From contig JACPOB010000057.1 in the NCBI GenBank assembly GCA_016185145.1, positions 1-64,000 on the forward strand: a stretch of DNA of 64,000 nucleotides, in the 5' to 3' direction. The stretch is from Rhodospirillales bacterium. Lineage in GTDB: Bacteria > Pseudomonadota > Alphaproteobacteria > Reyranellales > Reyranellaceae. The translations under genes and the position numbers were made by a program. The notes beneath the pieces are model-generated. The model was not told the origin of the DNA and did no database searches. It saw only the letters and a list, made by a program, of their open reading frames with translations. Below, piece by piece: positions 27,839 to 36,300 of this stretch (position 1 is its first letter; each line of letters starts with the position of its first letter).

Positions 27839-28987
27839 CTAGCCCGTTCCCCCCATCGCGCCCGGCGCGACGCCGCCGAGGGCCTGGGCCACCAACATCA
27901 CCAGCTCGATCTGGGATCGCGTCTCGGTCCGCGCCATGGCGCGGGCCACCTGCGTTCGCACGGTGTGGTAGGTCACGCCGCTCTCGCGAGCGATCTCAGG
28001 CAGCTGCTTGCCCGACATCAAGGCCAGGACCAGCCGCGCCTCGGCCGGCGGGAAGCCGAACAGGCCAGCCAGCACCGAAAGATCGGACACGATCTTGGCG
28101 CCGGGGTCCGAAACGAAGACGAGCACGGCGGGCGAGGCGCTCGAGCCGGCCAATCCTGATCCTACGGGCGTCAGCATCAGGGCATAGGCCGGCTGGCCCG
28201 ACGGCCTGCGAATGCGCAGATGGCCGCCGGAGGAGCGGGTCTCCGGCGAGGCCTGCCGCAGCTCGCCGATCAGATGCTGCAGGCGCTTGTCGTCGTCGCG
28301 GTTGCAGGCCCGCACGCCGTCGGGCGTGCGCTGCAGCCCATCGCCGCTCCTCAGGATCTCCTCGCCGGCGGCATTGGCGTGCAGGAGCCGCCCGGTTGCC
28401 GAGATCAGCAGGACTCCCAGGCTCAGCTGATCGAGCACGTAATGCGCCGCGCTGTTTTTGTGCTCGATCCCCTGGACCCGTTGCCGAACCTCCAGGGCGC
28501 GCTGGACGTGCGGCAGCAGTCGGGTCAGGCGTTCGCCATCCTCCAGGGTGAAGTCCCTGGCGTCATGCGGACGGTGGACGCCGATGGCGCCGTGATGGCC
28601 GCCCTGTAACCGGACCAGCGATCCCACCATGTAGCGCGCATCGACGCTCGGACGCAGATATTCGTTGTAGATGTAGCTGCGCAGCAGGGCGCCGTCTTCG
28701 ACGACCTCCGAGCTGATGACGGCCTTGCCGAATATCCTCCGCTCGAGAGCGCCCAGCGCCCATACGTCGTGCTGGGCGAAGTGGCCGTACTCCTCGACCT
28801 GCCGGGCCGTCATGCCCAGCGTCAGCACGACATCGGCCTTCTTGTGCCGGGGATCGTGCGTCGACAGCATCAGCGTCTTGCTGCCGAGATACTCCCGGAT
28901 CTGATGTCCGGCCTGCTCCCAGGCCTGATGCCCGAGGGCGGCATCGTAGAGGGCCTCGATCAGCCCATTTTCCCTTCGTTGATCCAT
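27839..28987 (-). CDS. LuxR-family regulator with PAS-like sensor domain (copy 2)
   Basis: A 382-aa regulator. The N-terminal ~180 residues (MDQRRENGLIEALYDAALGH; YIYNEYLRPSVDARYMVGSL; PHDARDFTLEDGERLTRLLP) form a GAF/autoinducer-like region. A PAS-like stretch follows (VLDQLSLGVLLISATGRLLH and a R-T-P-D-G-V segment, about 185-300). The LuxR-type helix-turn-helix is C-terminal: LFGFPPAEARLVLALMSGKQ, LPEIARESGVTYHTVRTQVA and RAMARTETRSQIELVMLVAQ. It is a close paralogue of the gene directly upstream (1 nt between them), so the two are co-transcribed. The ligand is unknown. Confidence 0.85.
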   Translation of the reverse strand: MDQRRENGLIEALYDAALGHQAWEQAGHQIREYLGSKTLMLSTHDPRHKKADVVLTLGMTARQVEEYGHFAQHDVWALGALERRIFGKAVISSEVVEDGALLRSYIYNEYLRPSVDARYMVGSLVRLQGGHHGAIGVHRPHDARDFTLEDGERLTRLLPHVQRALEVRQRVQGIEHKNSAAHYVLDQLSLGVLLISATGRLLHANAAGEEILRSGDGLQRTPDGVRACNRDDDKRLQHLIGELRQASPETRSSGGHLRIRRPSGQPAYALMLTPVGSGLAGSSASPAVLVFVSDPGAKIVSDLSVLAGLFGFPPAEARLVLALMSGKQLPEIARESGVTYHTVRTQVARAMARTETRSQIELVMLVAQALGGVAPGAMGGTG

Positions 28988-28988
28988 G

Positions 28989-30140
28989 TCAGTCCTCGCC
29001 GATCGCAGCCGGCGTCACGCCGCCCAGGGCTTGCGCAACAAGCAGCACAAGCTCGAGCTGGGATCGCGTCTCGGTCCGTGCCATGGCGCGGGCGACCTGC
29101 GTCCGCACGGTGTGGTAGGTGACGCCGGTGTCGCGGGCGATCTCGGGCAGCTGCTTGCCCGACATCAGGGCCAGCACCAGCCGCGCTTCGGCCGGCGGGA
29201 AGCCGAACAGGTCGGCCATGACCGCTAGGTCGGCGACGAGTTTCCTGGCCGGATTCGAGATGAAGACGATGATGGCCGCAGAGCCCCGTTCCCTGCCGAC
29301 GATTGCCGGACCGGTCGGCGCCACCATGACAGCCCAGGCCGGCTTCCCCGATGGTCGCTGGACGCGCAAGTGCCCTCCGGCCGGCGGCGTTTCCGTCGAC
29401 TCCCGCCGCAGTCCGTCGATGAGGTTCTGCAGGCGCCTGTCGTCGTCCTTTCTCGCGGCTCGCAGGCCATCCGGCGTGCGGGTGAGGCCGTCCGTCTTGC
29501 GCAGAATGGCGTCCGCCGCCGCGTTGACGTGCAGGAGGCGGCCGTTGGCGCTCAAGACGATCACGCCGAGGCTCAGTCGATCGAGAACGGAATAGGCTGA
29601 ACGGCGTGCATCCTCGACCTGATGCAATCGGCGATGCACTTCCAGCGCCCGCTGGAGATGAGGCAGGAGCCTCTCCAATCGGCGGACCTCCGCCAAGGTG
29701 AAATCCTTGGCGTCACGTGGGCGATGAATGCCGAGCGTCGCTTGATAGCCGCCGTCCATCGGCAGGACGGTGCCCACGAGGTGATGGATGCCCACCCTTT
29801 TCGGCCGGAGATACTCGTTGTAGATGAGACTTCGGGTAAGCGTTGTCTCGTCGACGACGTGCGAGCCGATCGCCGCCGTGCCGAACAGCCTGCGCTCGAC
29901 GTAACCCGTGACCCAGACATCGTGCGGCGCGAAGAGCGCGTACTCCTGCAGGCTCTCCGGGCTCATTCCGAGCCAGCCGAGAACATTCACCTGTGCGGTC
30001 CTGGGATGGATCACCGACATCATCAGGGAAAGCCCACCGATGTGATCCTTGAGATCCCGGTTCACGTCTATCCAGGGCCGGTAGCCGAGCGCCGCGTCGT
30101 ACAGCGCTTCGATCAGCCCATTTTCCCCTCGTTGATCCAT
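28989..30140 (-). CDS. LuxR-family regulator with PAS-like sensor domain (copy 1)
   Basis: A 383-aa paralogue of the downstream regulator with the same layout. The sensor part (MDQRGENGLIEALYDAALGY; LIYNEYLRPKRVGIHHLVGT; PRDAKDFTLAEVRRLERLLP) precedes a PAS-like segment (VLDRLSLGVIVLSANGRLLH) and the HTH (LFGFPPAEARLVLALMSGKQ; LPEIARDTGVTYHTVRTQVA). The HTH regions are nearly identical while the N-terminal sensor halves differ, so both may bind the same DNA site but respond to different inputs. I chose ATG 30140 since MDQRGENG matches the paralogue. It is divergent from the PLP-enzyme gene across a region with palindromes. Confidence 0.85.
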   Translation of the reverse strand: MDQRGENGLIEALYDAALGYRPWIDVNRDLKDHIGGLSLMMSVIHPRTAQVNVLGWLGMSPESLQEYALFAPHDVWVTGYVERRLFGTAAIGSHVVDETTLTRSLIYNEYLRPKRVGIHHLVGTVLPMDGGYQATLGIHRPRDAKDFTLAEVRRLERLLPHLQRALEVHRRLHQVEDARRSAYSVLDRLSLGVIVLSANGRLLHVNAAADAILRKTDGLTRTPDGLRAARKDDDRRLQNLIDGLRRESTETPPAGGHLRVQRPSGKPAWAVMVAPTGPAIVGRERGSAAIIVFISNPARKLVADLAVMADLFGFPPAEARLVLALMSGKQLPEIARDTGVTYHTVRTQVARAMARTETRSQLELVLLVAQALGGVTPAAIGED

Positions 30141-30728
30141 CCCCCGGACCCTGAGCCATCCCACCCGGAGCGCATCTTAGCGCGAAGAAGTAGGATAGAT
30201 AACGCGCTCCGGTAATTTGTCCCCCAATTGGGGGATGCGCCGTCAGCGAGCCTCCTGTCCTATTCGATTGTCGGCGCTTCGGGGGAGGGGCCGGCCATTG
30301 GTTGGGAATGCGTACGGTACGTCAGGCGCTCGGGGGAGCGGTCGGCCGGTTGACGGTGCGCTCGGGGTGTGGCCGAGCCAGCAGGAAACCGGTCGACCGA
30401 CGCTTCGTGTCCGCGCGCGGGCCGGGACGTCGTTTTGCAAATACACAGAGAGTGAATCGGCGGGGCGCCGAAGAGGTGCAGCCGATCCATGAGTCGCTTC
30501 ATCGCGTGAGCAGGGCGACCGCAGGGATGAATACAAGAAAAAGATACACGCAAGGGTAGTCCATCCCCCAATTGGAGGATGCGACGGAGGCGGTGTCTGT
30601 AGCTTGATGCGGCGCGCCGGCAAATTGGGGAGCCGGTGGGAGACAGGGCCGGCATGGATGGGTGTGCGGACGGTACGTTAGGTGCCCGGCGGAGCGGTCG
30701 ACTGGACGATGGCGCGCTCGGATCATCG
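30141..30728. promoter_or_regulatory. Duplicated promoter region between LuxR pair and AOS-family gene
   Basis: No convincing gene is seen in these 588 nt. Two palindromes, CCCCCAATTGGGGG (30221-30234, perfect) and CCCCCAATTGGAGG (30565-30578), are each followed by GATGCG, and a half site AAATTGGGGAG lies near 30622-30632. Downstream of each palindrome a related segment recurs (shared GGCCGGC, ACGGTACGT, GAGCGGTCG and CGGTCGACCGA blocks). The region therefore contains an old, diverged tandem duplication of the promoter plus the first codons of the AOS gene. The palindromes are the best candidates for the LuxR-type operators. Confidence 0.65.
30211..30402 (+). repeat. Diverged direct repeat, copy 1 (decayed promoter and 5' end)
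   Basis: This copy has the perfect CCCCCAATTGGGGG palindrome, then blocks matching the second copy in order: GGCCGGCCAT, GCGTACGGTACGT, GGGAGCGGTCG, GGTGCGCTCGG and CCGGTCGACCGA. The last block corresponds to codons 8-11 of the AOS enzyme in copy 2, but here no long reading frame follows. Copy 2 is 30551-30761. Confidence 0.6.
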
Positions 30729-30761
30729 GTGACCGAGCAATACGATCCCGGTCGACCGAAT
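30551..30761 (+). repeat. Diverged direct repeat, copy 2 (functional promoter and start of AOS gene)
   Basis: This copy has CCCCCAATTGGAGG, then GGCCGGCATG, GCGGACGGTACGT, GCGGAGCGGTCG, GGCGCGCTCGG and CCGGTCGACCGA, the last lying inside the AOS coding region. Compared with copy 1 the order is conserved but substitutions and small length changes are frequent, so the duplication is old. Confidence 0.6.
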
Positions 30762-32024
30762 CTCCTGGATCGATGGAACGGCCATCAGGCGTGGTTGGAT
30801 GCCCGCCTGGCCGCTTCCGTCGATCCCTATTTCAAGACCACGCTGGGCAAGATCGGCCCGGTGGGGACGACCCGCATGAGGGACGGGATGGTCCGGGGTG
30901 GCGTGAACTTCGCCTCGCAGGACTATCTCTCGCTCTCGGGCCATCCCGCCATCGCCGAGGCGGCAAAGCAGGCGGTCGACCGTTTCGGGGTGCACAGCGC
31001 CGGCTCTCCCGCCCTCATGGGCAACTCCATCCTGTCCGTCGAGCTCGAGCAGCGGCTCGCCGGCTTTTTGGGCTACGACGACTGCACGGTATTCGCGACG
31101 GGCTGGGCGGCCGGCTACGGCGTGATCAAGACGCTCGTGCGACCCCACGACTACATCGTCATCGACATGCTGGCCCACGCCTCCCTGCAGGAGGGCGCGC
31201 GCAATGCCACCCGCAACGTGTTCAGCGTGCCGCATCTCTCCAATGCTGCCGTCGCGACCCGCGTGGAGCGCCTGCGCCGCGAGCGCCCGGACGTCGGCAT
31301 CCTGGTCGTCACCGAGACCGTCTTCTCGATGGACAGCGACGTGCCGGACATCGCGGACCTGGTCGATATCTGCCGGCGACTCGGCGTTACCTTGCTGGTC
31401 GATGCGGCGCACGATATCGGCGCCATCGGCGCTACGGGACGCGGCTTTCTGGAGCGCCAAGGCATGGTCGGACGGCCCGACGTGCTGATGGGCAGCTTCT
31501 CCAAGACTTTCGCCTCCAACGGCGGATTCGTCGCCAGCAACCATGCGGCTTTGAAATTGGCCCTGCGCACGTCCTGCGGGCCACTCACCTTCTCCAATGC
31601 GCTGTCTCCCGTTCAAGCCGCCATCGTGCTCGCCGCGATGGACATCGTCGAAGCGGACGAGGGCCGGCGTCGTCGGATGCGTCTGCTCGAGAACGCGACC
31701 CGGTTGCGCAACGGGCTGCAATCCGCAGGCTTCGAGCTGAAAGGCGAACCCAGTGCCATCGTTCCTGCCGTCCTGGGCGGCACCGCCCTGTCCCGGCTGG
31801 CGACGCGCCATGCCCTCGAAGCGGGAGCGCTGGTCAATCTGGTCGAGCATCCGGCTGTCTCCATGAACACCTGCCGGTGGCGCCTGCAGGTCATGGCCGA
31901 TCACTCGCTGCGGCAGATCGACGACATGGTGGGCATCGCTGCTTTGGCGCGGCAGAAGGCGGCCGGCGATCTGCACCGGTCGGATGCTGAACTCGACGCT
32001 GCGACGCGCAGCGTGGGAGCATGA
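30729..32024 (+). CDS. Alpha-oxoamine synthase family PLP enzyme (CqsA/KBL/BioF-like)
   Basis: A 431-aa fold-type I PLP enzyme that should condense an acyl thioester with an amino acid and release CO2. Marks: NFASQDYLSLSGHPAIAEAA, HSAGSPALMGNSILSVELEQ, the cofactor-stacking region ATGWAAGYGVIKTLV, LLVDAAHDIGAIGATGRGFL with the PLP-binding Asp, and the Schiff-base lysine K259 in GSFSKTFASNGGF. The segment VIDMLAHASLQEGARN and AMDIVEADEGRRRRMRLLEN recall CqsA/LqsA autoinducer synthases, but SPT- or KBL-like activity is equally possible. The GTG at 30729 (MTEQYDPGRPNLL) is preferred, with no strong SD. Divergent from two LuxR genes. Confidence 0.8.
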   Translation: MTEQYDPGRPNLLDRWNGHQAWLDARLAASVDPYFKTTLGKIGPVGTTRMRDGMVRGGVNFASQDYLSLSGHPAIAEAAKQAVDRFGVHSAGSPALMGNSILSVELEQRLAGFLGYDDCTVFATGWAAGYGVIKTLVRPHDYIVIDMLAHASLQEGARNATRNVFSVPHLSNAAVATRVERLRRERPDVGILVVTETVFSMDSDVPDIADLVDICRRLGVTLLVDAAHDIGAIGATGRGFLERQGMVGRPDVLMGSFSKTFASNGGFVASNHAALKLALRTSCGPLTFSNALSPVQAAIVLAAMDIVEADEGRRRRMRLLENATRLRNGLQSAGFELKGEPSAIVPAVLGGTALSRLATRHALEAGALVNLVEHPAVSMNTCRWRLQVMADHSLRQIDDMVGIAALARQKAAGDLHRSDAELDAATRSVGA

Positions 32025-32145
32025 CGTTGTCGAACACTGCCGTGCTTCGACCCATCGTGATGGCTCGCCGGCGGCGGGTTTCGTAGGGCAACCGCTCCAT
32101 CGGAAACCGCATTACAATCGGAGGCCTGAACAGGAGGGCCTCCCG

Positions 32146-32550
32146 ATGAAGAAGACCTTTCATGGCAGCTGCCACTGCGGCCGCGTGCGCTACGAAGCCG
32201 ACATCGACCTGGCAGTCGGCACGGGCCGCTGCAACTGTTCGATTTGCGGCAAGCAGCGCGCGTGGAACGCGATCGTCAAGCCGCAGGATTTCCGCTTGCT
32301 GTCCGGCAGGGACGATCTCTCCGACTACCAGTTCGGTGGCAAGCAGGGACATCATCGCTTCTGCCGGACCTGCGGCCTCGCCTCGTTCAGCGAAGGTTAT
32401 GTCGAGGCGATCGGCGGCGCCTTCGTGTCGATCAACGTCGCTTGCCTCGACGACATCGCGCCCGAGGAACTGGCCGAGGTGCCGATCCAGTACATGGACG
32501 GCCGGCACGACAACTGGTTCCAGCCGCCCAAGGTCACCAGCTATCTCTGA
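32146..32550 (+). CDS. GFA (glutathione-dependent formaldehyde-activating) family protein
   Basis: A 134-aa zinc protein of the GFA/CENP-V fold. AGGAGG lies about 9 nt upstream of ATG 32146. The structural zinc cysteines are in GSCHCGRVRYE and FCRTCGLASFSEGYVEAIGG and the catalytic-type cysteines in TGRCNCSICGKQRAWNAIV. The name derives from Gfa of Paracoccus; most homologues have no proven formaldehyde activity. It overlaps the convergent methyltransferase gene by 10 nt. Confidence 0.88.
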   Translation: MKKTFHGSCHCGRVRYEADIDLAVGTGRCNCSICGKQRAWNAIVKPQDFRLLSGRDDLSDYQFGGKQGHHRFCRTCGLASFSEGYVEAIGGAFVSINVACLDDIAPEELAEVPIQYMDGRHDNWFQPPKVTSYL

Positions 32551-33158
32551 GCCCTGAAGGCGAGCCGGTCCCACCACACGGCAGGACCGCCGAGAGTGGC
32601 GGGGCCCTTGCTCCGGTGAATGGCGGCGAGGCCATGCCGCGCCGCCAGTTCGCAGGTCTCTTCGGCCGAGACCTCGAACATGCGCCGTCCCGCCGGCACC
32701 GGGCCGTGGCGCAGCGACAGCGCCATCAGGCCGTCCGGTCGCACCAGCGGCGCCACGCGCGCCATGGCGCGCTCGCGCTGGGCCTGGTCGAGATGCATCC
32801 ATACCGCTGTAAACATGACCACGTCGTAGCGTTGGCCGAGCGCATGCACGCGATCGAGATCGGGCAGCGAATCGTCGATCCAGGCGATCGGCTGCGGATG
32901 CAGCCGCTGGGCCTCGCTGCGCAATTCAGGCGTCGGCTCGACGGCCGTCACGGCATGGCCGAGGCCGGCAAAGGCCGCCGCATCGCGACCGGTGCCGGCG
33001 CCGATGTCGATGACGCGGCTCGGTGTCGTCGGGAAGAGATGAAGGATGTCGCGGTGGACGTGGGCGAACGTGATGCCCTCGTACTGCTTCACTCGCTCGG
33101 CAGCCGTTTCGCCATAGCCTTCGGTGCCTGGAGGGCGATCGGGAGGCTGCTGTGTCAT
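32541..33158 (-). CDS. Class I SAM-dependent methyltransferase
   Basis: A 205-aa methyltransferase. Motif I is VIDIGAGTGRDAAAFAGLGH (about 49-68), the acidic end of strand 2 is in AVTAVEPTPELRSEAQRLHP, motif II is YDVVMFTAVWMHLDQAQRER and LVRPDGLMALSLRHGPVPAG is the post-III region. The ATG at 33158 (MTQQPPDRPPGTEGYGETAA) is chosen; the frame extends further upstream only into non-conserved sequence. The substrate is unknown. The gene is divergent from the Tc toxin operon. Confidence 0.82.
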   Translation of the reverse strand: MTQQPPDRPPGTEGYGETAAERVKQYEGITFAHVHRDILHLFPTTPSRVIDIGAGTGRDAAAFAGLGHAVTAVEPTPELRSEAQRLHPQPIAWIDDSLPDLDRVHALGQRYDVVMFTAVWMHLDQAQRERAMARVAPLVRPDGLMALSLRHGPVPAGRRMFEVSAEETCELAARHGLAAIHRSKGPATLGGPAVWWDRLAFRAQR

Positions 33159-33390
33159 TTCTGTGGCCGCGATTGTATCGAAGCCCGCGATTGCAGGCGA
33201 TATGCGGGTTGTGTGCGGATTGTCACCTACGCTCTCATGACGGTGTCGCATCATCAGGTGTGAAGTGATGACACGGCCGGACATGCGCCAGTTCACAAAG
33301 AGTGCCGCGCCGCGCGGCCGATGGCGGGAGAACTGAACGACAACTGATTGATGGCATCGCCGTAGTGCTCTGATCGATCGCGGGGGAGTT
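33159..33390. promoter_or_regulatory. Intergenic region upstream of the Tc toxin operon
   Basis: 232 nt without a gene. An imperfect inverted repeat, GTGTCGCATCA with TGATGACAC (about 33243-33274), lies in the middle. GGGGGAG (33381-33387) is a good SD for the ATG at 33391. No recognisable sigma-70 pair was found by eye. Confidence 0.35.
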
Positions 33391-36300
33391 ATGGCACAGC
33401 AGCGGGAAACCTTGGCGAAGGGCGCCTCGAGCGTGCTGCGTGCCGAATCGCAGGCGAACCCGCCGGCTGCGGGCTCGACCGAGCCAGCGAATCCCTTCGT
33501 CGCGCCGTCGATCTCCCTGCCCAAGGGCGGCGGCGCAATCCGCGGCATCGGCGAGAAGTTCGCGGCCAATCCGGTGACCGGCACCGGTTCGATGACGGTG
33601 CCCATCGCCACTTCGCCCGGTCGCGCGAACTTCGGGCCGCAGCTTTCGCTGTCGTACGATTCCGGCGCCGGAAACGGGCCGTTCGGCTTCGGCTGGACAC
33701 TCGGCTTGCCGGCCATCACGCGCAAGACGGACAAGGGGCTGCCGCGCTACCGAGACACCGAGGAGTCGGACGTCTTCATCCTGTCGGGCGCCGAGGATCT
33801 CGTGCCCGAACTCAAGGCGGACGGCCAGCGGTTCGCGGATCAGGCCAGCGTGCCCGGATTTACGGTGCACCGCTATCGCCCGCGCATCGAGGCCGCCTTC
33901 GCCCGCATCGAACGGTGGACTCGGCGGAGCGACGGCGACGTGCACTGGCGGGCGCTGTCCCGCGACAACGTCCTCACGCTCTACGGCCGGGACGCCAATT
34001 CGCGGATCGCCGATCCTGCCGATCCGCGCCGTGTCTTCTCCTGGTTGATCAGCGAGACGCGCGACGACAGGGGCAATGCCGTTCTCTACGACTACAAGCC
34101 GGAGGACGGCGCGGGCGTCGACCTGACGCAGTCCCACGAGCACAATCGCGGTGGCCGGGACGACCCGCGTCGCTCGGCAAATCGCCATCTCAAGCGAATC
34201 CGCTACGGCAACCGCACGCCGCTGCTCGATGCCGAGGGGCGGCGACCGCATTTTCTCTCGCCGGCGACGATGCAGGACGCCACGTGGCTGTTCGAGGCGG
34301 TGTTCGACTACGGAGAGCACGATGCAGGTACGCCGACGCCGGGAGATGCCGGCATCTGGCCCTGTCGCAACGATCCGTTCTCCAGCTATCGGGCGGGATT
34401 CGAGCTCCGCACCTACAGGCTGTGCCGCCGCGTCCTCATGTTCCACCATTTCCCCGGAGAAGCGGGAGTAGGGGCCGATTGCCTGGTGCGCTCCACCGAC
34501 TTCACCTACCGGGACGACAATGCCGTGGCGTCGTTCCTGACGTCGGTCAGCCTCACCTCATGGCGTCGCGACGCGACCGGCTACCTGCGCAAGTCCTTGC
34601 CGCCGGTTGTCTTCGGCTACAGCCAGGCGGCCGTCGGGGCGCAGGTCCACGACGTCGAAGGGGACAGTATCGAAAACCTGCCGGACGGCACGGCCGGCGC
34701 GACGCATCAATGGGTCGATCTCGATGGCGAAGGGCTGACAGGCGTTCTCGCCGAGCAGGGGGGTGGCTGGTTCTACAAGCGCAATGTATCGGCGCTGACG
34801 CACGATGTGTCGACCAAAGCCCCGTCCGCACGCCTTGCGCCGCTCGAGCCGATCGCTCGGCTGCCGGTCGACAGCATGGAGGTGTCGAACCGGCGGCAGT
34901 TCCTCGACCTTGCCGGCGACGGTCAGCTCGACCTGGTGACGCTGGCGCCGCCTGTGGCGGGCTTTCATGAACGCGATGACGAGCGCGGATGGACTGCGTT
35001 CCACGCCTTCGACTCGCTGCCCAATGTCGCCTGGACCGACCCCAACCTGCGATTCGTCGACCTGACGGGTGACGGCCACGCCGACATCCTGCTGACGGAA
35101 GACCATGCCTTCCTGTGGCATGCCTCGTTGGCCGAGGCGGGATTTGGCCCATCGCAAACGATCGGGGCGCCGTCCGACGAGGAGCACGGCCCGCGCGTGG
35201 TGTTCGCCGACGGTACCGAGACGATCTTCCTCGCCGACATGTCGGGCGACGGCCTCACCGATATCGTGCGCGTCCGCAACGGCGAGGTGTGCTACTGGCC
35301 CAACCTCGGATACGGCCGGTTCGGCGCCAAGGTTGCCATGGATGGAGCGCCCTGGTTCGATCCGCCCGACCAGTTCGACCCGCGCCGGCTGCGCCTTGCC
35401 GACATAGACGGCTCGGGCGTCACCGACATCATCTATCTCGGCCGCGGTCGCGCCCGTTTCTGGTTCAACCAGTCCGGCAACGGCTGGAGCGGCGCGCGCG
35501 ATCTTGCCGCGTTCCCCGCCGTGGACAATGTCGCGGCCGTGGCGGTGGTCGACCTGCTGGGCAACGGCACGGCATGCCTGGTCTGGTCGTCGTCGCTCAA
35601 GGCGTCGGGCGGCAGCCCCATGAAGTATCTGCCGCTGATGGCCGAGGGCAAGCCGCACCTCTTGACCTCGACGCGGAACAATCTCGGCGCCGAGACGCGG
35701 GTGCACTACGCGCCATCGACGTACTTCTACCTCAAGGACAGGCGGGAGGGGCGGCCGTGGATCACGCGCCTGCCGTTCCCGGTCCACGTCGTCGCGCGCG
35801 TCGAGACGCTCGACCGCATCAGCCGCAACCGTTTCGTGACGCGCTACGCCTATCACCACGGCCATTTCGACGGCGCCGAGCGCGAGTTTCGCGGCTTCGG
35901 CATGGTCGAGCAGTTCGATACCGAGGAATTCGCGGCACTCAGCGCCAGCGACGCGTTTCCCGATGCCGTGAACATCGATGCCGCGTCGCACGTGCCGCCG
36001 GTCCTGACCAGGACCTGGTTCCATACCGGCGCCTTCATCGACGGCGACAGGATCGAACGCCTCTTTGCCCGCGGCTATTTCAAGGACGAGGACGTGCCGC
36101 CGCTGCCGGATACGCTGCTGCCGACGGCGCTCAAGCATCGCGACGGCAGCGAGCAGCCGTGGCGACTCACCACCGAGGAAGTGCGGCAGGCCTGCCGTGC
36201 CCTCAAGGGCGCGGTCCTGCGGCAGGAGATCTATGCCCGCGACGGCAGCGCGGTGCAGGCGCTGCCCTACAGCGTGACCGAGAGCAACTACACGATCGAG

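Noticed and set aside
30217..30492. A 91-codon plus-strand ORF between the LuxR pair and the AOS gene
   Set aside because: It corresponds to the decayed copy of the AOS start region, is Arg/Gly-rich and has no recognisable domain.
30636..30728. An extended N-terminus of the AOS enzyme
   Set aside because: The extra residues are encoded by the duplicated promoter segment and do not match family N-termini. GTG 30729 fits better, although its SD is weak.
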